Source: Strongylocentrotus purpuratus (Eukaryota; Echinodermata; Echinoidea; Camarodonta; Strongylocentrotidae). From it: a stretch of DNA of 64,000 bases. The position numbers were made by a program, and so were the translations under genes. Below are positions 47,291 through 60,982 of this stretch, piece after piece. The number at the start of each line of letters is the position of its first letter. The first letter of the stretch is position 1. A model generated the notes under the pieces. That model was not told where the DNA came from. It searched no databases and saw only the letters and a program-made list of their open reading frames with translations. Location of the stretch: contig NW_022145612.1 of assembly GCF_000002235.5 (NCBI RefSeq), positions 17,994,360 to 18,058,359 of the forward strand, read 5' to 3'.

Positions 47291-47660
47291 TTAAAGTGAC
47301 TCGTTAACATTGCCTCAGATTATGAAACAAAATCCTGGATTTAGCTCATGCTGCAATCATAATTATAAACCTTTAGGTCAGTCAGGAATCCCATGACTTT
47401 CATAAGCCGATCGCCTGTCTCATCATCAAGATATTTATGATTGGTAACCAAAATTTTATTTTTTGTTTTCCTAACGGTTTATTGGGGAAAATGAGTATGG
47501 TAAAACCGGTCACTCAAAGTTTTTTCCTTTTTTGATGCACTTCTTGATCATTTTGAATCGCAATTTTGTTTATGGCTTCACTATTACACCATATCACAGA
47601 CGCTGATAACACGTAGGGCCATGCATCTCAGATTTAACATTGTTAAACGATGCCTTTAAG
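47291..47660. mobile_element. ~350-bp TTAAA-ended MITE, copy 2
   Basis: TTTAAAGTGACTCGTTAACA to TTAAACGATGCCTTTAA, same orientation as 37113-37461 and highly similar across its length. Confidence 0.75.
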
Positions 47661-49304
47661 GTACATCAGCTCAGAATGTTTAGTATCTTGCTGTTTGTCA
47701 CATTTTTTCAAATCTGAAAAACAGCTTTCAGGCCTTGCCAAAACAATAAAATAGCTGTTCGAGAAATTAAGTGTCTAGTCGAGACCTGAAATACTTCTAC
47801 CATCGTTTTCAATTTCAGTAACGTAGCAAGTGTTATCAATGACCAAGAGGCAAGATTAATTTTTTTCAGACAATAGATAAGATCTTAATAAGCTGCTTGT
47901 TGGCACTTTCATATTTAAAAAAACATGTTTACTTCAAACCAACTGTCCTGTTCTCAAAATACTGAATTCACAGATTTGACTGTTTTTCAGCGAGAGAAGG
48001 ATGTTTACTTTAAAACCGTCAAGGTTAAACAAAATTAATCAGGCGAAGCATATATTCTTGCAACATGCATATTATTGTGAGACATTTCATCATACGTGTG
48101 TATGTCTAGGTTTCAGTGCTAAAACTGAAGATTTGATTATCTTTGTAAATGTAATTCTTGAATTCATGTAGTATACGTAGGCATAAGTGTCGCCTGTTTC
48201 ATTTTTGTACTTTCTAATTTAAATGTTTTCAGTGATGTTATTCTGGTAGTAGTTTAACATTTTGTTTTGTTACCATCTTGTAATGTGAAGGAAAGTGGGA
48301 CAATCTTCCCCTCTTTTATGTACATCTGTGTATGATGTATTCATGTTTAGTGTTTGTAATTGGTTCACTTATTGTGCCATTAAATCATGCACTTGCCACT
48401 AGTACAAATTATTTATTCTGTTTTCTTGCAGCAATGGTAGAAATATGGGGGGGGGGGGGGGCATTGAGTGAAACCAATATCCATGAAACATCTCTTCTAA
48501 AAAAACAGTTTTAGAGAAGGCGGAGGGGGCTGCAATTTTTGTTAAATTTATGTACACGGCAACAAAACACAAAAATGAAGTGGGGAAAAAAAATTGCTAG
48601 AAAACGACATGTGTTTATAGTTAGTCATGTTGTCCAGTACAAGCAATTTCCAAACAGACATAAAGACATGCAGGGATTTTTCTCTTTTGACATGAAAATG
48701 ATGAGCAATTTGACTTGACAGTTATCAATCTACTCTTTCAAGCATGTCGATTAGATGTATTCATGTGGGCGTATGGATCTCTATTTTGTGCATCCAGAGA
48801 GAGACAGAGAGACACAGAGAGAGAGAGAGAGAGAGTACCAAGCAGTCAGACAGGGATAGAGGAAGGGGGGGGGGGGGGGTGCAAAGCGAAGATAAAGTGC
48901 AGAGGAAAGATAACTACTATTTAGAGATATGATATAGCAAAGGAAGAGTGTGAGGATAAGAATATATGTACTAAGATGAACATGTTTTGATTAAAGAAAT
49001 AAAAAGGTTAAACAGAAGGGAACAAATATACTACGTACAATTTATTTATATACTAATTAAAGTGACGAACTTGTTTATCTGCCTCTTTTTTTTTTTAATT
49101 GATATAATCGCAAAGACTGTCGAAAACTCAACTTGAAACGGTTTCAATTAATAGCCTTGTACGTAACCCTTTGAAATGTATAAAAATCACAATCCAAACT
49201 CGACCTCTATGGGGTTTACAATAAGTTTCTATACTTGCCATCGAGTCGGTTTCAAAATCTTTGTAAAATAGCACATAGGACGCGCTCACCAATACATACG
49301 TGTA
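47661..49304. other. Intergenic, no gene recognised
   Basis: AT-rich sequence with a G-run (48450-48462), an (AG)n run (48798-48835) and a second G-run (48866-48880). Short ORFs across these runs are low complexity. Confidence 0.5.
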
Positions 49305-49854
49305 TTAAAGGGGAAGTCCACCCTGAAATTAAGTTAGTTTTAATAGGAGTAGAAAAATGAGAGAAACAGGTCAGTGAAAGTTTGAGCAAATTCCGATTAA
49401 AAATAAGGAAGTTAGGATTTTTGAAGTTGTGATCAATCAAACACAAATTGGCAACTCTATGACTTATCATGCGAGCTCAACTTCCATTTGCTCAGTACTA
49501 AAAGTATCTAAAATTTTCATTTTCCCTCAAGAAAAATTTCAACCATACATGCACCCTAAATATAATAATTGCAAATATGTTTCTATACTCCCCCTGCAAG
49601 GAACAAATATATATTCCGTCATCAATAACGAAGAAAACATGATTTTATGGAATATTATGCACAAAGCAAATGAAGGAGAGCTCGTATAATAAGTCACAGA
49701 GTTGCCAATTTGTATTTGATTGATCACAACTTCAATAATTCATAACTTTCTAATTTTCATTCAGAATTTGCTCAAACTTTCACTCACCTGATTTTCTTAT
49801 TATTCTGCCTCTATCGAAACAAGCTTATTTTGGGGGTGGACTTTCCCTTTAATA
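49305..49854. mobile_element. Foldback MITE, TTAA-ended, copy 2
   Basis: TTAAAGGGGAAGTCCACCCTG on the left answers GGGGTGGACTTTCCCTTTAA on the right. The interior GTGAAAGTTTGAGCAAATTC answers TTTGCTCAAACTTTCAC. It is the same family and size as 930-1481. Confidence 0.85.
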
Positions 49855-50212
49855 TTTCGTTTTTCCCCTTACGATTCTGCGTGGTCTTCATGATTCTTTG
49901 CATCCATTCTTTATTGTTACAAATTGTTTCCATATTCACCAGAATTACTTTCGAGTCAACCAGTTGGCCATTTTCGTAATGTAATCAAATTTAATTCATA
50001 AATCTTTTTGTTAAGTGCCTCATTACTAGCCATATCATTTACCTGTTACAAGTACTTGTATTTTAATAGTCAGAATGCGAACTGCACACATTATGTGTTG
50101 AGTAGGACAAGCAGTAATGTTTGTCATAACTAGCATCAATTAATGTATTGAATTCGCATTGTAAATTGTGCTGAATTGAATGCACCCAAAACGAATTGGA
50201 TTGGCAAACTTA

Positions 50213-50528
50213 CAAAATAATAATAATAATAATGATATTCAGCTTTTATATAGCGCTTAATACATCTCAGACGTCTCTAAGCACTTTACATATATACTAT
50301 TACCCCGGTCATTGGATTCAGTGCTTGCCCACACACAATGTGTGCACAATCTCCACTCCCTGGGGAGTGGAAAACCATTTGACCAACAATGACGGTCGCA
50401 TCCTACGGTGAATATTAAGTGTAGGTTAATATCTTGCCAAAGGATATTAGTGCCGTGTCGGAATTCGAAACCTCGGCCTTCGCATCTCCAGTCAAGCGCC
50501 CTAAAGCACTCGACCATGACACTCCCCC
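50213..50528 (-). mobile_element. tRNA-derived SINE, near full length
   Basis: Minus strand: a head from 50528 (GGAGTGTCATGGTCGAGTGC...) with A-box-like TGGTCGAGTGC and B-box-like GAGGTTTCGAATTCC. A body follows, then a tail GCGCTATATAAAAGC ending in (ATT)n. The promoter boxes carry small changes, so it is probably inactive. Confidence 0.75.
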
Positions 50529-51399
50529 TGCAGGGAAAACCTATAACATTCAGGTCACGAAATCCTAAATGTTGTCTTTCTCGTTATAATTGGGTGTGGT
50601 GGTTTTGTGCAATCATTTAATAATCTAGTTTAATGACGGATATAGCATTAAAGGAGCTACACAAAGAAAATTCACTAACAACTAATAACTAGAACATATT
50701 ACATATGGATGGAAAGATTTTCTCTTGAAAAACACGAATGATTTGCTGAGAAATCATATAGATATCATGGAAAGGCGTAAAATGCAATTTTTCAAGATCC
50801 TTCTTAGACCCCCAAGCGCCCCCGAATGTAAGCAAAACACACGAGCGTAGCGAGCTATGAATAGTGACGTCACACACTGGACAAACAGCTCAGTGCCGTG
50901 TAGCAGCTAGCCAGCCATGTCTCGTATGTGACGTCACAAATATTACGCTCTATAAAGAACCGCTGATTAAGGCAGAAAATCTGGATCTCAAAATTAACAT
51001 TTTTGAGAGTTGAAGAGTTTCTCAAACAAAGTAATATACATAATTATACAAACATATATTATATAGATCAGGGCCCCGTCTTATAAAGAGGTACGATTGA
51101 TCCAAATCAATCTTAAGTCCCCCAATTAATCGCAAGTTTGCAGTATCCTATCTCTTATGTATATGTCAGCTGTGTCCGTATTCTTGCTCGATCCTCGTGT
51201 ACTATATCAATGCAGAAGTTTGAAGTCGGTGAGATGTATATTGTCGGTCGGCCGACAAGTTTTTTTCCCTACGAACTGTGACTTTTTATCCGCTGTAACG
51301 ACTTCGAGAGTGACTACAACTACAATACTTGTATTTTCTCGAAGTTTCACTTTCCTATAATATCAGCTAAAGAAATCAGAGGTTTAACATTTTCGGGGA

Positions 51400-52830
51400 A
51401 ACTATAGTCAAACAAGGATTAAGAGTCAACAACGGTACGACGATTCGTCTTCCTTTCTCTATTGATGAAACGCCCAATCTAAATTCCGCGCTTCGCGTGG
51501 GAGGGGAAAACTTCATTTAGACGAGTCGAGAACGGTACAACGAATCGTCTTCTTTCTCTAATACTTTAAGGAAACGTCTAAGCTGCCGCGCTTCGCGCGA
51601 GAGGGAGAAACTGAATTCAGATAAATAGGGTTTAATAAGAGTCCAAAACGGTGCAACGAATCGCTGCTTTCTCTAATAATTTAAGGAAGCATCAAAGCTT
51701 CCGCGCTTCGCGCGAGACGAGTCGAGAACGGTACAACGAATCGTCTTCTTTCTCTAATACTTTAAGGAAACGTCTAAGCTGCCGCGCTTCGCGCGAGAGG
51801 GAGAAACTGAATTCAGATAAATAGGGCTTAATAAGAGTCTAAAACGTTGCAACGAAATGTCTTCTTTTTATGATAATAACATCAAACGTCTAAGCTTTTC
51901 GCGCGGGTAGGGGGAAACTGAATTCAAACAAGGATTAATAAGAGTCGAAAACGGTACAACGAATCGTCTGCTTTCTCTAATAACTTAATGAAACGCCCAA
52001 ACTTCCTCGCTTCGCGCGGGAGGGGAGAACTTTAAAAAGAACTTTTTTAAATGGTTATTTCTCGAATCCAGGCGTAAGAAAAATTTAAATGTATTTGTCT
52101 ATAAATCAGTCCACAATATGTTATCTCCCAGTATGAATGAAATGTTTCAACCCCCTTCTCATATTTATTCCCTCCGCAATTCCGGTAACTTTGTTATCCC
52201 TAAACCTAGAACTGAATATTGTCGCAGATCTACCCAATATAGAAGCTCAATTCAATATAATACTCTTCCTCCTACCACTAAATTACTTCAAACTGTTCAC
52301 ACATTCAAAAAGTATTTAAACAATACTATTCCAGACTTCTTGTAGTTGTATCTTCTTTTTTTTAATTTTATTTTTTTAATAATAATTTACTTGTCTAGCT
52401 TTCTCTCCTGTATATATCGTAAATATTTCTCTCCTGTTTCTTGTTTTACTCGAATTTGCTCTTATCATTATTGTAAGTTCTTATTTTGCTGTAAGTTTTC
52501 CTTACTTTTGTACTATCTATGTTCATGTTTTCTATGTCTATAGGAACCCCTCTGTAAACCAGCATTGTTATGCTAACAACGCTGAGTAGGGCCATCCCTC
52601 CGTCTTCCTTTTTTTATAAGTGAGTCTTTATGATTGTATATATGTTGATGTCTTTTTTAAATGACGGAAAATAAATACAATACAATACAACTGAATTCAG
52701 ATAAGGTTTAAGAGTCGAGAACAGTTCACCGAATTGTCTTCTTTTCCTTATAATTTAAAGAAACGTCTAAGCTTCTAAGCTTCGCGCGGGAGGCCTATCA
52801 CCCACCCCACCCCCCCCCCCCCCCTAATGA
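51400..52830 (+). repeat. ~115-bp minisatellite interrupted by a LINE
   Basis: Units carry GAGTCGAGAACGGTACAACG, AATCGTCTTCTTTCTCTAAT, GCCGCGCTTCGCGCGAGAGG and GAAACTGAATTCAGATAA. About six units lie left of the insertion and one at 52690-52800. The array is the inverted relative of 26160-26480. Confidence 0.8.
52036..52690 (+). mobile_element. 5'-truncated LINE (CR1/L2/Rex-like), 3' end
   Basis: An open frame to the stop at 52343-52345 carries NLNVFVYKSVHNMLSPSMNE, NSGNFVIPKPRTEYCRRSTQ and LPPTTKLLQTVHTFKKYLN. This follows the C-terminal pattern of non-LTR reverse transcriptases (VYKxxHxxxP, PKPRT, LP...TFKKxL). The 3' end is AATAAATACAATACAATACAA, short-repeat tailing. It sits within the minisatellite. 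Confidence 0.7.
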
Positions 52831-53169
52831 GCGCGCTTTGCGCGCTCTTTAAGTGATTCGCTTGCTCATTACCGCCCCTCCCTAAAATAATTTCCTAGCT
52901 CCGCGCCAGCATTAAAATATATAGCTACGATGCTGACTAAGTTGATGAAATAATTCGTATATTTATGTCGTCGAGGAAAATGACAATTTGCGCATACGCA
53001 AGTACTATAGATAGTCCTTTGGAAAAACAATTTAGCCTTCGGCCCCGGGTTTATAGGGTTAAATTTGTAGATATTGGGACATTTAATTTTGTCGGTAATT
53101 GGTGGCTAGTTTTGTAGGTAATCGTTGGCCTCTACACCCCCCCCCCCCCCCACTGGAAAAGGTCTAGCG

Positions 53170-56100
53170 ACGCCCCTGACTGTAAGTCTAATAGGACTGG
53201 GCCCACATTAGCAGAATGTCCTTTTGCCGTAGCTTCTGGTCCTTGGTTCATCTGGAGTAGATTTAGAGAAGCAGATCTGAGAGTTCCTGATGGGACGTAA
53301 GGACTGAAAACTTCTGATATGATCAATTTTTTTTTTATTTATTTATTTTTTTTTAAAATATTTTTTTTCACATTGCTCTTACCGATAGTATGGTATTGCA
53401 CGATCTTGTTATTTTGTTCAATGGATAATGCATGCTAATTGCTACATAGACCTTCAAAGACTAACTTGCCAGATAGAATTAATTTCTCTTCTAACTCTCC
53501 ATCTCACAAGCTTCAATTTAGGAAAATTATCACGAAAATTTATGTACGTATTATGCTGGCCAGATAATAATAGCAATACCAGAAATAGCAACAACATGAA
53601 ATTATTGAGCTATATGGCTTTTGGAGGATGACAAAAGATTTATGAAATTAATAACACCAGACGGTGTACACGGAACGGTAAGACAGGGTCATACATACAT
53701 CAGGGTAATATGATATGACGCCCGAAGTATTTTTCTTTTAAATAGTGCTTTTAGCATATTCAGCATATCCAGAGGATATTGTTGACCAGTACAAATATAG
53801 CTACTCTACTAACAGAAACGAAATATGAATGGGAACACTGTTTTATTGTCATTGTGATAAAAGACGGCATATTAATGAAAATTATCATGAAATCATATTC
53901 TAGTTAAATTCATGATGATATTAATTAGGCTTTTCAAATAAAGGATGCTTTTAGCTTTACCGAGTCTTTATAAAAAGAATCTGAATAATCACCCTCCAGC
54001 ATATCACGTTGTCTCCCTGAAATATATACTTGGCGATAATGAGGTCGCTCCTTTAGAGTATAGTTTCGATAATAATAGCCTAATGATGAATTACTAATCG
54101 ATATGCTCTACTTTGTATTGTCTTTGTTATAAAAACCTATTACGATTCACCCAGAAAAAAACACATTCGCGGTTATATTTCATTACTTGCAAGGAATAAT
54201 ATAAACACGGAGATCAGAAATTCAATTTATGTTTTCATTTTGGTTTCATGATTTGGGCAAAATTAAATTTAGATGGATGGAGAAATACCACTGTGTTTAA
54301 AAAAATGTCTACTCCTCTGGGTAGTCATATTGTATTAATAAAAATCTCTTTTGATGTATGAAAAGTAATAATTTCACCTCCCGACGATTACAAAAAATTA
54401 TTTAGAAATCAGAAATGGATCTCATCGCCTGCACAATCACTATGCACAAGCACGCGAGTCTGTGGTCAACCAAATTAAAATTAGAATTGATGTTTGAGTC
54501 CACTTTTGTCTTGATAGAAAAACAATCTCGTCCATTTTCTTTGCTTTGGTTCTACTCTAAATTCCGGTTTGGGATTCGTGTACTTATCATGCAATGATTC
54601 TGTTCAGCAGTATGTTCACGTCATGGGATTGTAAGATTAGATAAATTCTCATTATGACGTCACCACTACGTGATGGAAAAGAGCATCTTTCATCTAGGGA
54701 ACAAAGCGCATTTTAGTGTCATGCATTGCCCTAAAATGTCCCGCTAATGCATATCCGGATGTTTATCGTATCTCTGCGACATCACTCGTTGCATGATAAT
54801 TTCTTGATATCCTTTTGGGAGAACATGACTGCATTTTATTGAAAAAAATAGAACGACTCCGTACTTATAAAATGCCTGCCTAATGACACCTGACTAATGA
54901 AATAATAAGAACTACCATTAGCAGCGAATGAAAGCCTTTTTTTTTTATTGCATATTGCGATTAAAGTTATGTAGAATGGTCCAAACAAATTACGCATTGG
55001 CATCTATCTTTTTTTAGTGTCTCAGATATAAATCGCAGAACGGTAAAACTGTGTTTTATTGTTGTGTTGGAGATCTAACATCAGAATGATCGACGATCAG
55101 CTTTCCTCAATTAGCTTTTAAAATAAAACGGATTATTGTTATTGGAATACTGGTGAAAAGGGGTTCTAATAAAACCGACAATCAAAGGCGTATCTAAATA
55201 AAGATGTATCTATCAAATTAAAGCAAAACTCAAATGAGATTTTACAACCCAATTTTAGCTCCGGGTCGGTTACAAAAGAAATGATGTATAGAGCAAATCA
55301 ACGAATATCACATACAGTTATAACTTATAAGTATCAATATTCGCTTCAATTCGGTCAATCGTTCACAAAAAAAGACAAACAAAGAAAAGAAAGAGAGAGA
55401 GAGCCTATTGTTTCCTCTTTAGTCTTAAAAAAAAAAGAAAATACTTGATTCACTTGTATAAAAATTTTATCTAACAAAATACATTTTTATCAGGGATGAT
55501 GAGGAGAGGGTGTTTTTTTCTTCTCCACAATGCTCTTTTCCTCCATTAAGACTTCGACTTCTTCATGATACGCAACTGTCAACTTAGAATTCATAAACTA
55601 TCCCTTCCTGATATATCAAGTGTCTGTTATATTCTGTTTATTCATTACTCACCATGAAACGAACCGTCATCGTAATGATCATCCCTCGGTCAAATAATCC
55701 AGGAACAGAACCAGGCGAAATCTTCAGCGTGTGAAACGTTACAAGAGAAAATATAAGATTTCTTCGAAGCGTGAAATTTATCTACATTAATATTCATAGC
55801 GAACAATATTACAAATATGATGATGATCTTTTGGGGAAGAAGTCCATAAATCGTGAAATTTAAATCCGCGCTCGACGCAAAATAGTGTAACTCATCTTGA
55901 AACGGAATCCTTTCGAGAAGCAATATCTATCTTAACCGCTTGACTGGTGTGATTTCTAAGTCATCGCATCTAATTCGATAGTTCATGTCGTTTTTAAGGG
56001 GCTATAAAATGATGAAAGGAAATTGCCCTTCGATCATTATTTTTATTACAAAACATTTTTTAAATGCTGTTTTAGAAGCTTTTGACAAACTTGATGAGCA

Positions 56101-58609
56101 TGAGTTCAAGAAAAATGAATCCAATTTAAAACACAACAACTATTGGTTTGGTTGATTTTTTTTTCTTTTCTTCAAATTGTTATTTCCTTTAGAGATTCCA
56201 TATAGTCGAGAAAGTGTCGCTAAACTTCTCGTACAAGTGCTGCATTTCTTTAGTGGAGTGATGCTTTAGCATGACGATGTTCAACCTACAAATTAAAATA
56301 AATCATATAAGTTCCTAAACAGTATTTTCTTTTATTAACTATATTCTCTATTGTCGCATAACAATATGACAGTATATTTTCTTTGGTAAAATGTCTTTAT
56401 CTCCGTTATGTTTCATTACAAATGCATGTTAATGAAAACTGCAACGGTTAATCCTATTATCATGATTTCATCATTCAGAGAGTTTTATTTTTGTTTAAGT
56501 TTAGAAAATAGTCAAGAGCGGTGTTACATGGTGGTACATGTGTATATTATGTTATCACACACAAATGCAGGAATTCGAATGCGCGTAATCATGAACACGT
56601 ATCAAAGTGTTCACATTCTAGTGCCTATTAAAGTATCCATAATAAATTAACCGGAAAATACACTGATTAAAAGCTAGAAATATCTTTAATAGGTAGGCGG
56701 AGACCATAACAACTTGTATAACATCGTCTATTTATATTTTGTTGCAAAACATATAATTACGTCCTGGATGACTTCTACTAATACTGCAAATCATAAATAT
56801 CAGGTTTGGGATTTCAAGATGAAGTTGAGTATTGTTCGTGCACCTATATTGTGAAAGAAGTTGTCTAGGTTATTTGAAAGGTTCATTACTGATTGTGTTG
56901 TATGCTGTTTTGAAAAAAATTACAATGATACTTAAGTTATTAAATCTTGCTGAAAATTCACTAATGGAAATTAATTAATGAACACGGATATGGGCAACTA
57001 TATGGGTATTCACACAATGATGTTGCGTCGGATGCGATCCAATTTTTAACTCTTTTTAGTTATAATTGAAATATAGTAACATTTCAAGGTAATCATTCTC
57101 ACGTGACATTGCTTCCGTCATTAATTATTCACATAGAATTTTAAAATCAAATTGAGAAGGCTCACAAATTATTTTCGCTTTTATCACATCTCAATTTTCT
57201 CTTTAAAATATATACAGGACAGATAAAACAATAATAGGCTTTTAGAACACCACGAGAAACAAACACGCAACACGTCTTTTTTATTTGATCCTGCAACTCG
57301 TTAATGTAAAAATGTAACCCTTCAGTCATTGGTAGCTGACTAAACCACATACTCTTGGTAAAAAGTATTTATGTAGCAATTATTGAATTTAAAACAAATG
57401 GTTTAATATGAACCAAAATGATAACAAAAATAAATTTTGTCTGAAAATGTTTACAGTTATATGAACCTTACCTGATTATTGACTGATTTCGTTAAATATG
57501 TATGTCAACTCGATCGCAGATATTTTTGAAAAATCAACCTGATGCCATTTCAGTAGCCCTGTCCTTCACCAAATAAATATTCGAAGGTTACAATGTTGAT
57601 GTAATTCATAATAACATGATTTATACGTGATGTCCCAAAATGGCCCTCGTGTTGAATTCTCCAATGCTTTGCGATCGTGTAACGATCTTAATTTTGTTAT
57701 CTGGGAAACCTAACTCGTTGCTCTGCATGGTTTCACGACGCTTATACAATATGAATTGGGTAAGACTGGGACTCGGAAAGAAATAACGTGAATATCTTTG
57801 GGGTCATGTAAAAAAAAGTTTGACTTTAAAAGCACGGACAGACTGATGAATTCATTCTCGCGGTGCAGATGCCTGAAAAACAAAAACTAGACAGATATTT
57901 TCAACCGGTGGCGCTACCATACCTTTGCCTTAGGAGGGGCAAAATATCAGAGCTTAGAGTAAATAAGTTAAGCAAGGGGCACCAACCCTAAACAAAAAAA
58001 AATATATTATTCTTTTGTTGCCGAGCAATAATTTTTTAATAGGATGTGTTTATGTTTGATGCGATTCAGAGAGCAATACTCCATTGACTGTTGTTTTTCT
58101 TGGTTCGAAAACCGTCAGGAGGGCAATTTACTCCTTACCCCCTTCAAATGCCCATGTGTATCCAGCTCTACAAACATTAAGATTGCAAGATGATCGTCTG
58201 CTTTTACCCTCGCCCCTCTGCTTAAAAATACATTGATACCTCCTGCTGAATAAATCTAGATGCATGAAGTAATATCAACCATAGCACCTCCTGTTTTATT
58301 TTGCTTGTAAACACTCCCGATCGCGTAGATAGGTCAAACTTGTGGTTTCATCTTTTGATTTATGTTGTATTGTGTGGATTTATTATGCTACTCTGGCAAC
58401 AACAAAAAAGCGGATCCACAAAAGTCATGTTTGTATAAATATGTGAAGTCATGAAATATACATTATACTGATTGAACAAATATATTAATGAATGACCCTG
58501 TATTGTGCACCGTTGTGAGTTTGGATGTAATCATTACGGAGAGGGACAGACAAAATCGAGAAGGTGGGAGAAAGAGATGGAGAGAGAGATAGAGAGAGAG
58601 GGGAGAGAA

Positions 58610-58650
<41 letters not shown>

Positions 58651-59099
58651 GAGCAAAAATATGTTACCCAGGTAAAATATTATAAAAACAGATATTTTTA
58701 TGTGAATTTTGCCTTGGTATGCCTACGAAATCCTCGATTTGAAGCCTTTCACGTATTAATCGTTACATGATCTTCTGACCTAATTCCGCAAATCAATTTT
58801 GCATTATGCTTCTCGTTTCTTGACCTTAGAGAATTAAGTGGTCTCATATTCAAATATTCTCACTTACAAGTATAAAGGGCAGAGGAGCGAATTTCGTAAA
58901 AACTGGAATAAGTAACAACGGGAGAAAGGCAGACATGTTTTGAAATGTTTCATAAGGACGGTTTTGTTACTGCTAATGTTGTGTAGAAATTATCGATCAT
59001 GTCACGGCAGCCGAAATCAAAATGAACTTGCTGTCTGAGGAGACGTCAGGTGTGGAAAGGTTAAAGAGAGAAAAAGAGAAAGAGATGGGAGGGGAGAGG
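53170..59099. other. Repeat-poor AT-rich intergenic region
   Basis: Nearly 6 kb without recognisable coding exons, TIRs or dispersed families seen elsewhere in the window. An (AG)n run lies at 58575-58650. A hAT-like terminus (TCTAGCGACGCCCCTG) ends at about 53178, at the left edge. It may contain regulatory DNA; nothing in the sequence proves that. Confidence 0.45.
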
Positions 59100-60922
59100 C
59101 AGTCAGTGGCGTACCTGGGGTACTCCGTCAGGGGGGGCAAGCGACCGAAACAAACAAAAAAGGCGATGCTAATTTTCACTTCTGGCGAGCGAGCGAGCGA
59201 GCAAAAAAAATCTTTAAGTAACGTTTGGTATATAAACTGGTATTGTTGCAAGTTGGGGGTGGGAACATTCACTTGTTAGCAACGTTAATTTCATTTTTTT
59301 GCAAACTAGTGTAGCGAGCAAGAAAAAAATCACTTCTTTTTTAATAATTGCCACTTAAACTTGGTTCAATTGTCCCATGCAGGGCGCGGGAACAATATTG
59401 TGTTTAGGGTGATTGTTGCAGGTAGGGGGCGGGCACACTCGTGTTTAAGGCAATGTCAATCCCATTTTGGCGGGCAGGCAACCCCCTACATTTCTCTTTT
59501 TAATGATATTGTAGCAGGTTAGTGGTGGGCACATAATTCCACGAGCTAGCGAGCGTAGCGAGCGAAAAAAAAAAATCACTTTTCTTTTATAGGGAAAATA
59601 TGGTACATAAAACTTGGGTTCATTGTTCCATGTCAGGGACGTGATTATTAAAAGCGGTGTTAATTCTATTTTGGCGAGCGAGCGTAGCGAGCGAGCAAAA
59701 AAAAATCACTTCTCTTTATAGGGAAAATATGGTATATAAACTTGGTTTAATTGTTCCATGTCAGGGACGTGATTATTAAAAGCTGTGTTATTTCTATTTT
59801 GGCGAGCGAGCGTAGCGAGCGAGCAAAATTTTTGTAATGATAATTGGTTCATAAATTTCAGATTTTTTTGTTGCAGGGCAGGGCTTACACAATCATGTCT
59901 AAGGTGATTAGGTCCATTTTGGCAAGCGAGCATAGCGAGCAAGCAAAAAAAATAAATTCTCTTTTAATAGAAATTAATAAATAAACTTGTTTTTATTGGT
60001 GCAGGTCAGGATGGACGCAATCGCGTTTAACGCGATTCAATTCCTTTTTGGCGAGAGGGCGAAAAAACTCTTCCATTTTTAATGATATTGTTGCAGGTCA
60101 AGGGTGGGCACAATTGTTTCCAAAGCAATGTCTATTCATTTTATTCGCGAGCGAGTGTAGCGAGCGAGAAAAATGAATTAGTCTCTTTTAGTAACATTTG
60201 GTACATATATTGTGTGTTATTGTTGCCATGGTTGCAGGTCGGGGCCCGTCGGGGCAGGCACAATTGTATTCTAGGCAATACTAATCCTTTTCTCTTTTCA
60301 GGGGGACGAGGAAGTGAAAACATTTAATACAAAATAGGCTAGCAAGCAGTTCGCGCCAGCGAAGAGTTTCAAATTTGTTATATCACTTATATTTTCCTAT
60401 TTTCATTTGTTTTAATTTTTCAGGGCCGTATGCTAAATATTTTTCTGATGGGGGAAGGGGGAAAGATGCGTTAAAAGTTTTCGAAGAATCTCAAAAGCAA
60501 AAGGAGTGAAGGGAGTTCGAGCGACCGAACTGGTCATGAGGGTACTTTTGCACTTTCAAAAGTAGAATTGAAGGATTTGGTATAGGCCTACACTACATTT
60601 TCAGGAAAAAAACTGTACGATTTCAAAATATCTGGGGTCAACTGCCCCCCCCCCGGTGCTTACGGCCATGTTCTTTATTTCTTTTCCCCATTTTTATTCC
60701 TTTCCTTTTCTTTTCCCTTTTTCTTCCTTTTCTCTTCTTCTTCCTTTTTTCTTTCCTTTTTTTCCTTTTTTCTCTTTCTTTCCTTTTTTCTTTCCTTTTC
60801 CTTTTTTCTTTTTCTCTCCTTTCCCTTTCTTTTCTTTTCTTTCCCCTTTTTCTTTTTTTCCCCTGGAGCCCGTCAGGGGGGGCACTCTGCCCCCCCTGCC
60901 CCCCCCCATAGGTACGCCACTG
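59100..60922. mobile_element. hAT-like element, inverted copy 2
   Basis: It begins CAGTCAGTGGCGTACC and ends GGTACGCCACTG, flanked by exact 8-bp duplications GGGAGAGG (59092-59099 and 60923-60930). The interior is the reverse complement of 23189-25172: GCGAGCGAGC blocks, then a pyrimidine tract. Less decayed than copy 1. No transposase. Confidence 0.88.
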
Positions 60923-60982
60923 GGGAGAGGGGAGGGGAGACGATGAGAGAGAGACAGGGAAAGAGAGAGTTATTGTCCCTCA

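Noticed and set aside
50450..50528. tRNA gene on the minus strand
   Set aside because: Box B is altered (GAGGTTTCGAATTCC) and the unit continues into a SINE body and ATT tail, so it is a retroposon head.
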